Source: an uncultured Oscillospiraceae bacterium
Lineage (GTDB): Bacteria; Bacillota; Clostridia; Oscillospirales; Oscillospiraceae
Direction of reading: 5' to 3'
Assembly: GCA_944387015.1 (NCBI GenBank)
Contig: CALXDH010000019.1
Span: 1-44,309, forward strand
Length of the DNA: 44,309 nucleotides
Shown: piece after piece, positions 38,892 through 44,309 of the stretch
Layout: every line of letters begins with the position of its first letter
How positions within the stretch are numbered: the stretch's first letter is position 1
Program-made: the position numbers and the translations under genes
The notes under the pieces: generated by a model
The model's database searches: none
Seen by the model: only the letters and a program-made list of their open reading frames with translations
Told to the model about the DNA's origin: nothing

Positions 38892-39936
38892 ATGCTTTTG
38901 GGGCTTCACAGAAGTAGGGACCGCAGTCCTCCTCGTGGGTCTGGACATAAGTCCAGGTAAAGTTCCGGTCCACCACATACCAGTCAGTGCCGGGACTGGC
39001 GCCCTGGTCGGTGGGGATAGCTTCCAGCTCCTCCAACGTCACGGGACGTACCTGGGGAACATCCTCCGGGGGATACTCATTATAAAATAGATACAGCTCG
39101 TCGCCGGCGTGTGCCTTCAATGCCTGCCGGGCCTCGTCTCCGCTCAGGCAGGGCACCAGGTTCCAGGAGAAGATGTGCCAGAGGTAATTTCCCTCTGCCA
39201 GCACATGGACCCCCAGCTCTGCCTCCGACACGTTGACGGCAAAGGTATCCAGCCACTGCTCTGCCACGATCTCCGGGTCGGTGGGGAAGGGCTCTTCCCA
39301 GGGGACCATGGTGGCCACGCACCGGCAGATGGGCTGGCCCAGCTCGTGGAACTTTGCCTCGTAGTCTGTCATAACGCCCACAGGGCCGTTTTCGTGGAGG
39401 TTGCGGGTCACCTCGGAGAGTTCAAAGCCAAACTGGGGGATCTCCTCCACAGAAAACTCGAACAGGGGCTGGTTGTCGGTCTTGAAGTGGATCTGGCCGC
39501 CTTCCTTCAAAACCTGCCGGTAGAGCTTCAAAAAGTTCCGGTGGGTCAGGCGGCGTTTGGCGTGGCGCTTGCTGGGCCAGGGATCACAGAAGTTGATGTA
39601 GATCCGGTCCACTTCGCCGGGGGCGAAGAAGTAGGGCAGCTGGTTGGCGTTGGCGTCCACGAAGAACACATTGTCCAGCCCCTCCCGGACACACCGCTCC
39701 ATGGCCACCACCATGGCGTCCGGCACCATTTCCACGGCGATGAAGAGCACGTCCGGCTCTGCCGCCGCGGTCCCGGCGGTAAAGCGGCCCTTTCCGCAGC
39801 CCAGCTCCACCCGCAGTTCCCGGGCAGTGGGCATCAGCTCCCGCCACTTGCCCCGACGGTCATAGGGATCCCGGATCAGGCGGTCGGCACACCGCTCCAT
39901 CCGGGGGATCAGATTTTTCTTTTTCCGCATGCGCAT
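38890..39936 (-). CDS. trmB: tRNA (guanine-N7)-methyltransferase with C-terminal extension domain
   Basis: Methylates G46 of tRNA with S-adenosylmethionine. Residues 1-212 are normal TrmB: VELGCGKGRF (43-52), FIAVEMVPDAM, and the signatures INFCDPWPSKRHAKRRL (114-130) and MTDYEAKFHELG (189-200). Bacterial TrmB usually ends here. Residues 213-348 form an extra domain with EGNYLWHIFSWNLVPCLSGDEAR and FTWTYVQTHEEDCGPYF, which resembles the DUF4275 family from memory. The ATG at 39936 follows AGGAGG; the in-frame ATG at 40164 is rejected because it precedes the promoter. Monocistronic. Confidence 0.92.
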   Translation of the reverse strand: MRMRKKKNLIPRMERCADRLIRDPYDRRGKWRELMPTARELRVELGCGKGRFTAGTAAAEPDVLFIAVEMVPDAMVVAMERCVREGLDNVFFVDANANQLPYFFAPGEVDRIYINFCDPWPSKRHAKRRLTHRNFLKLYRQVLKEGGQIHFKTDNQPLFEFSVEEIPQFGFELSEVTRNLHENGPVGVMTDYEAKFHELGQPICRCVATMVPWEEPFPTDPEIVAEQWLDTFAVNVSEAELGVHVLAEGNYLWHIFSWNLVPCLSGDEARQALKAHAGDELYLFYNEYPPEDVPQVRPVTLEELEAIPTDQGASPGTDWYVVDRNFTWTYVQTHEEDCGPYFCEAPKA

Positions 39937-39972
39937 GCTCGCGTCCTCCTGGGATCGTTGTTGTGTCAAATT

Positions 39973-39988
39973 CCACAAGAAATTGTGG
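39973..39988. repeat. 16-bp palindrome in the trmB leader
   Basis: CCACAA-GAAA-TTGTGG, a perfect 6-bp inverted repeat with 4-base centre, between the trmB promoter and its start codon. It could be an operator or an RNA hairpin. Confidence 0.4.
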
Positions 39989-39998
39989 TAGCTTGCCC

Positions 39999-40027
39999 AT
40001 TGTAACACAGGAAGCGGGAAGCTGCAA
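39999..40027 (-). promoter_or_regulatory. Sigma-A promoter of trmB
   Basis: On the minus strand TTGCAG, 17 bp, TACAAT. The 421-bp gap between trmB and hbd holds this promoter, the Rex-type site and the hbd promoter; nothing else was recognised in it. Confidence 0.65.
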
Positions 40028-40080
40028 ATGGATTTTCCGGCAGAGATTGGGAGTTTCCCGGGGTGGGAAATGCGCCGTCC

Positions 40081-40096
40081 TGTTAAGGGCTTAACA
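40081..40096. promoter_or_regulatory. Rex-type redox operator candidate
   Basis: TGTTAA-GGGC-TTAACA is a perfect inverted repeat matching the clostridial Rex pattern TTGTTAA-N4-TTAACAA in all but the outermost base on one side. Rex represses butyrate and fermentation genes when NADH/NAD+ is low. It lies 80 bp upstream of the -35 box of the hbd promoter, and could also affect a weaker promoter starting at the site itself. Confidence 0.6.
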
Positions 40097-40175
40097 AAAT
40101 CGCATAAAAACGACCGGATAATTTGTGTGAAGTGTAAAAAAGCGAAAAAGAGGGTCTTTCCCATGCAAATAAGAC

Positions 40176-40204
40176 TTGATAAAACGAAGGGAGCACCCTA
40201 TAAT
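40176..40204 (+). promoter_or_regulatory. Strong sigma-A promoter of hbd-bcd-etfBA
   Basis: TTGATA, 17 bp, TATAAT: 5/6 and 6/6 matches. The leader to the hbd ATG is about 147 bases with no recognised structure. Confidence 0.85.
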
Positions 40205-40357
40205 AAAGATTGTGAGCAAATTGGCAATGTCAGCCGACGTCTGTTTTCCACCGCGAATTTTCCGGCGGCAAAGGGCATGGGCACGGCGGCCGGAAACGCT
40301 CTATCATGCAGGTACAATCCGAGCAAATCGTACTTTATTAAAACAGGAGGAACGAAC

Positions 40358-41194
40358 ATGAAGGTAGCAATTTTTGGCGCAGGTACCATGGGCAGCGGCA
40401 TTGCACAGGTTTTTGCCGCGAAGGGCCATACCGCTTTGATGTATGCAAGCTCCGTCGCTTCCGCTCAGAAGCATAAGGACAAGCTGGCTGCGTCTCTTGC
40501 CAAGCGGGTGGCAAAGGGCAAGATGACCCAGGAGGCTGTGGATGCGCTGCTGGCCAATGTGCTGGTGGAGGAGAAGTCCGCTGCTGCCGACGCCGATCTG
40601 GTGATCGAGTGCGTCAAGGAAGACATGGCCACCAAGAAGGAGCTGCTGCATGAGCTGGATGCCATGTGCAAGCCCGAGACCATCTTCGCTTCCAACACTT
40701 CCTCTCTGTCCATCACCGAGATGGGCAACGGTCTGAACCACCCCGTCATCGGCATGCACTTCTTCAACCCCGTCCCCAGCATGAAGCTGGTGGAGATCAT
40801 CCGGGGCGCCAACACCACCCAGGAGACCTTCGACTTTGTCTACAAGCTGTCCCAGGAGATCGGCAAGGATCCCGTCGAGGTCGCTGAGGCTCCCGGCTTT
40901 GTGGTCAACAAGATCCTGATCCCCATGATCAACGAGGCTATCGGCCTGGTGGAGACCGGCGTTGCTTCCGTGGCTGACATCGACAAGGCCATGATGCTGG
41001 GCGCCAACCATCCCATGGGCCCCCTGGCTCTGGGCGATTTCATCGGCCTGGACGTGTGCCTGGCCATCATGGAGACGCTGTACAACGAGACCGGCGACTC
41101 CAAGTATCGTCCCGCTCTGCTGCTGCGCAAGATGGTCCGCGGCGGTCTGCTGGGCAAGAAGACCGGCAAGGGCTTCTACGACTATTCCAAGTAA
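40358..41194 (+). CDS. hbd: 3-hydroxybutyryl-CoA dehydrogenase
   Basis: Reduces acetoacetyl-CoA to 3-hydroxybutyryl-CoA in butyrate formation. The 278-residue protein has the NAD-binding loop [18 protein letters not shown] at the N terminus, the catalytic His in [18 protein letters not shown] and the linker [18 protein letters not shown]; the C-terminal domain ends [18 protein letters not shown], as in clostridial Hbd. AGGAGG lies 7 bp before the ATG at 40358. The open frame continues 110 codons upstream, but this contains the promoter and Rex site. Codon use is highly biased, indicating strong expression. bcd follows after 42 bp. Confidence 0.95.
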   Translation: MKVAIFGAGTMGSGIAQVFAAKGHTALMYASSVASAQKHKDKLAASLAKRVAKGKMTQEAVDALLANVLVEEKSAAADADLVIECVKEDMATKKELLHELDAMCKPETIFASNTSSLSITEMGNGLNHPVIGMHFFNPVPSMKLVEIIRGANTTQETFDFVYKLSQEIGKDPVEVAEAPGFVVNKILIPMINEAIGLVETGVASVADIDKAMMLGANHPMGPLALGDFIGLDVCLAIMETLYNETGDSKYRPALLLRKMVRGGLLGKKTGKGFYDYSK

Positions 41195-41236
41195 GCGCAT
41201 CCGCGTTTATCCATTAAGTAAAAAGGAGTAAGTGGT

Positions 41237-42379
41237 ATGGATTTTCATCTGACAAACGAGCAGCAGATGCTCCGTAAGATGTACCGCGAGTTTGCAGAGA
41301 ACGAGGTTAAGCCTCTGGCCGAGGAACTCGACGAGCAGGAGCGTTTCCCCATGGAGACCGTCGAAAAGATGGCCAAGCTGGGGATGCTGGGCATCTATTT
41401 CCCCAAGGAGTACGGCGGCGCCGGCGGCGACGTGCTCTCCTATGCCATGTGCGTGGAGGAGCTGGCCAAGGTGTGCGGCACCACAGCCGTTATCGTCTCT
41501 GCTCACACCTCTCTTTGCTGCGCTCCCATCTTTGAGCACGGCACTGAGGAGCAGAAGCGCAAGTATCTGCCCGACCTGCTCTCCGGCCGTAAGCTGGGCG
41601 CCTTCGGTCTGACCGAGCCCAACGCCGGTACCGACGCTTCCGGCCAGCAGACCACCGCTGTTCTGGAGGGCGATCACTATGTCCTCAACGGCTCCAAGTG
41701 CTTCATCACCAACGGCAACGTGGCCGATACCTTCGTGGTGTTCGCCATGACCGATAAGTCCAAGGGCAACCACGGCATCTCCGCTTTCATCGTGGAGAAG
41801 GACTTCCCCGGCTTCTCTCAGGGCAAGCATGAGAAGAAGATGGGCATCCGCGGCAGCTCCACCTGCGACCTGATCTTTGAGGACTGCATCGTTCCCAAGG
41901 AGAACCTGCTGGGCAAGGAAGGCAAGGGCTTCAAGATCGCCATGCAGACCCTGGACGGCGGCCGTATCGGCATTGCCGCGCAGGCTCTGGGCCTGGGCGA
42001 GGGCGCTGTGGAAGAGGCCATCAAGTACACCAAGGAGCGTGTTCAGTTCGGCAAGCGTCTGAGCCAGTTCCAGAACACCCAGTTCCAGCTGGCGGATATG
42101 CATACCCGTATGCAGGCTGCTCAGTACCTGGTCTATGCCGCCGCGATGAAGAAGCAGAACCATGAGGATTACTCCATGGACGCCTCTATGGCCAAGCTCT
42201 TTGCCGCTGAGGCTGCCTCCGATGTCACGCGCCGTGCCGTCCAGCTGTTCGGCGGCTATGGCTACACCCGTGAGTATCCCGTGGAGCGCATGATGCGCGA
42301 CGCCAAGATCACCGAGATCTATGAGGGTACATCCGAGGTCCAGCGCATGGTCATTTCCAGCCGCCTGGGCGTGAAGTAA
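41237..42379 (+). CDS. bcd: Butyryl-CoA dehydrogenase (acyl-CoA dehydrogenase family)
   Basis: FAD enzyme that reduces crotonyl-CoA to butyryl-CoA; with EtfAB it bifurcates electrons from NADH to crotonyl-CoA and ferredoxin. The 380-residue chain has DFHLTNEQQMLRKMYREFAENEVKPLA, GAFGLTEPNAGTDASGQQTTA, CFITNGNVADTFVVFAMTD, and the catalytic base Glu in ITEIYEGTSEVQRMVI (near residue 367). The etfBA genes follow directly (20-bp and 18-bp gaps), as in clostridial bcs operons. AAAAAGGAG lies before the ATG. Confidence 0.95.
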   Translation: MDFHLTNEQQMLRKMYREFAENEVKPLAEELDEQERFPMETVEKMAKLGMLGIYFPKEYGGAGGDVLSYAMCVEELAKVCGTTAVIVSAHTSLCCAPIFEHGTEEQKRKYLPDLLSGRKLGAFGLTEPNAGTDASGQQTTAVLEGDHYVLNGSKCFITNGNVADTFVVFAMTDKSKGNHGISAFIVEKDFPGFSQGKHEKKMGIRGSSTCDLIFEDCIVPKENLLGKEGKGFKIAMQTLDGGRIGIAAQALGLGEGAVEEAIKYTKERVQFGKRLSQFQNTQFQLADMHTRMQAAQYLVYAAAMKKQNHEDYSMDASMAKLFAAEAASDVTRRAVQLFGGYGYTREYPVERMMRDAKITEIYEGTSEVQRMVISSRLGVK

Positions 42380-42399
42380 AATAGGAGGTAAAGGTTAAC

Positions 42400-43200
42400 A
42401 TGAAGATCATTGTCAGTATTAAGCAGGTCCCCGATACCTCCGGCAAGGTGGCCGTCAATCCCGACGGTACGCTGAACCGTGCATCTATGCAGACCATCAC
42501 CAACCCCGACGACATGAACGCCCTGGAGGCTGCCCTGAAGATCAAGGACGCCACCGGCTGCAAGGTCGTTGTGGTCACCATGGGCCCTGCTCCCGCTGCC
42601 GGCATGCTGCGTGAAGCGCTGGCCATGGGCGCGGATGAGGCTGTTCTGGTCTCCGCCCGTGAGTTCGGCGGCTCCGATACTTATGCGACCTCTCAGATCC
42701 TGGCTGCCGCCATCAACAAGATCGGCGTGGAGAAGGACGACGTGGTGCTCTGCGGCCGTCAGGCCATCGACGGCGATACCGCCCAGGTCGGTCCCCAGAT
42801 CGCTGAGAAGCTGCACCTGCCCCAGGTGACCTACGCCGCCGACATCCAGAAGGACGGCAACACCGTCACCGTCAAGCGGATGCTGGAGGACGGCTACATG
42901 ACCATCAAGGTCCAGACTCCGTGCCTGATCACCTGCATCAAGGAGCTGAACAATCCCCGCTACATGAGCATCGGCGGCATCTATGAGACTTACAACAAGC
43001 CTCTGGAGACCTACGACTATGAGAAGCTGAAGGATCATCCCCTGATCGATGCTACCACCATCGGCCTGAAGGGCTCTCCCACCAACATCTTCAAGAGCTT
43101 CACGCCTCCCCAGAAGGGCGTCGGCATGATGCTGGAAGGCAACGGCAAGGAGACCTGTGAGAAGCTGGCCGGGATCCTGGCTGACAAGCACATCATCTGA
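42400..43200 (+). CDS. etfB: Electron transfer flavoprotein, beta subunit
   Basis: 266 residues. Binds the NADH-accepting FAD of the bifurcating EtfAB together with EtfA. It begins KIIVSIKQVPDTSGKVAVNPDGTLNRA, and has NALEAALKIKD, VVLCGRQAIDGDTAQVGPQIAEKL, and NPRYMSIGGIYE in the order expected. AGGAGGT lies 9 bp before the ATG. Bcd is encoded just upstream and EtfA just downstream. Confidence 0.96.
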   Translation: MKIIVSIKQVPDTSGKVAVNPDGTLNRASMQTITNPDDMNALEAALKIKDATGCKVVVVTMGPAPAAGMLREALAMGADEAVLVSAREFGGSDTYATSQILAAAINKIGVEKDDVVLCGRQAIDGDTAQVGPQIAEKLHLPQVTYAADIQKDGNTVTVKRMLEDGYMTIKVQTPCLITCIKELNNPRYMSIGGIYETYNKPLETYDYEKLKDHPLIDATTIGLKGSPTNIFKSFTPPQKGVGMMLEGNGKETCEKLAGILADKHII

Positions 43201-43218
43201 GAAAGGGGATAAACGACT

Positions 43219-44309
43219 ATGTCTAACTTCAACAGTGCTGATATCGCTGCTTTCAAGGATGTATGGGTGTTCTGCGAGCAGCGCGAGGGCAAGCTGATGC
43301 CCACCGATTTTGAGCTGATCTCCAAGGGCCGCGACCTGGCCAACGAGCTGGGCGTGAACCTGTGCGGTCTGCTGCTGGGCGGCGAGGGCATCGAGAGCGC
43401 TGCCAAGGAGCTGGGCGGCTACGGCGCCGACAAGGTGATCGTGTGCGAGAGCCCGCTGCTGAGCGTGTACAACACCGACGCCTATGCCAAGGTCATCTGC
43501 GACGTCATCGAAGAGATGAAGCCCGAGGCCTTCCTGATCGGCGCCACCAACATCGGCCGTGACCTGGGCCCCCGCTGCGCGGCCCGTCTGCACACCGGCC
43601 TGTGCGCTGACTGCACCCACCTGGACGTGGATGTGGCCAACTACATCCAGTTCCTGCGTGAGTCCTCCACCCTGGACGTGGACAACACCAAGTGGGACAT
43701 GGAGGACCGGAACCTGAAGATGACCCGTCCCGCTTTCGGCGGTCACCTGATGGCTACCATCATCTGCCCCCGCTTCCGTCCCTGCATGGCGACGGTGCGT
43801 CCCGGCGTTATGAAGAAGAATCCCTTCGACCAGGCCAAGGCCGACGCCTGCGAGATCGTCAAGCCCGCTTTCGAGCTGAGCGAGAGCGATCTGCACACCG
43901 AGGTCGTGGAGGTCGTGAAGGCCGCCAAGAAGCTGGTGGACCTGATCGGCGCCGATTACATCGTGTCCGTTGGCCGCGGCATCAGCAAGGATGTCGAGGG
44001 CGGCATCAAGCTGGCTGAGGAGCTGGCTGAGGTCCTGGGCGGCGTTGTTGGCGGCTCCCGTGCCACCATCGACAGCGGCTGGCTGTCTGCCGACCACCAG
44101 GTCGGCCAGACCGGCAAGACCGTGCATCCCAAGGTGTACATCGCTCTGGGCATTTCCGGCGCCATCCAGCACAAGGCCGGCATGCAGGATTCCGAGTGCA
44201 TCATCGCGGTGAACAAGAACGACACCGCTCCCATCTTCGAGATCGCCGACTACGGCATCTGCGGCGACCTGTTCAAGGTCACTCCCATGCTGATCGAGGC
44301 CATCAAGGC
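43219..44309 (+). CDS. etfA: Electron transfer flavoprotein, alpha subunit (3' end outside window)
   Basis: 363 complete codons are visible before the right edge. The N terminus (DVWVFCEQREGKLMPTDFELI) is EtfA-like, and the C-terminal FAD domain shows YIVSVGRGISKDVEGGI, GSRATIDSGWLSADHQVGQTGKTVHPKVYIALGISGAIQHKAGM and AVNKNDTAPIFEIADYGI, the FAD-binding signature. Only the last few dozen residues at most are missing (family length is about 340-400). No N-terminal ferredoxin domain is present. AAAGGGG precedes the ATG. Confidence 0.96.
   Translation, partial: MSNFNSADIAAFKDVWVFCEQREGKLMPTDFELISKGRDLANELGVNLCGLLLGGEGIESAAKELGGYGADKVIVCESPLLSVYNTDAYAKVICDVIEEMKPEAFLIGATNIGRDLGPRCAARLHTGLCADCTHLDVDVANYIQFLRESSTLDVDNTKWDMEDRNLKMTRPAFGGHLMATIICPRFRPCMATVRPGVMKKNPFDQAKADACEIVKPAFELSESDLHTEVVEVVKAAKKLVDLIGADYIVSVGRGISKDVEGGIKLAEELAEVLGGVVGGSRATIDSGWLSADHQVGQTGKTVHPKVYIALGISGAIQHKAGMQDSECIIAVNKNDTAPIFEIADYGICGDLFKVTPMLIEAIK

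Noticed and set aside
40028-40357. In-frame 110-codon upstream extension of hbd
   Set aside because: It contains the Rex-type site and the consensus promoter at 40176-40204, and Hbd begins conserved text directly at 40358 behind AGGAGG.

Overview
The window looks like chromosomal DNA from a GC-rich anaerobic Clostridia, most likely a butyrate-forming member of the Oscillospiraceae (Flavonifractor/Oscillibacter-like). This is an inference from gene content: Firmicute-type ribosome-binding sites and sigma-A promoters, AddAB instead of RecBCD, class III anaerobic ribonucleotide reductase, NfnAB, and the hbd-bcd-etfBA genes of butyryl-CoA formation. No phage, insertion sequence, CRISPR array, tRNA or rRNA was seen.

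Region 1 (1-13661, minus strand) is a nearly complete purine operon, read gntR-purE-purC-purF-purM-purN-purO-purH(AICAR transformylase)-purD-purL. It is followed by a separately promoted acetyltransferase gene and guaB, which runs off the left edge. Genes overlap or nearly touch. The last two steps to IMP are carried by two separate proteins, a stand-alone AICAR transformylase and an archaeal-type PurO cyclohydrolase. The first gene is a GntR/UTRA regulator with a palindromic operator candidate at its own promoter; no purine riboswitch was seen. purK and purB are not in the window.

Region 2 (13857-17324, plus) holds a 2-hydroxyacid dehydrogenase paired with a shikimate-kinase-like protein that lacks expected substrate-binding residues. 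Next is a signalling cassette: a small cysteine-rich exported protein, an ECF sigma factor and a membrane anti-sigma factor with an RsgI-type Asn-Pro motif.

Region 3 (17347-21673, minus) is anaerobic dNTP synthesis: nrdG, then nrdD with a thioredoxin domain fused to its C terminus, then thioredoxin reductase. An NrdR-box pair precedes nrdD.

Region 4 (21781-29735, plus) has a C39-like lipoprotein and addB-addA. Region 5 (29749-33573) has a small CBS protein (minus), then a Crp/Fnr-type regulator and nfnA-nfnB (plus), the electron-bifurcating transhydrogenase.

Region 6 (33616-38891) carries two small membrane proteins, an SMR guanidinium-exporter-like gene behind a structured leader that looks like a riboswitch/attenuator, two carboxylate/metabolite transporters (minus), a 35-residue Asn/Gln-rich protein (minus), the infC-rpmI-rplT operon with an attenuator leader and an ATT start, and a small membrane protein.

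Region 7 (38890-44309) has trmB with an unusual ~136-residue C-terminal extension (minus), then divergently hbd-bcd-etfB-etfA (plus, etfA cut by the window edge), behind a strong promoter and a Rex-type operator candidate. Together NfnAB, Bcd/Etf and Hbd describe a redox economy built on NADH, ferredoxin and NADPH.
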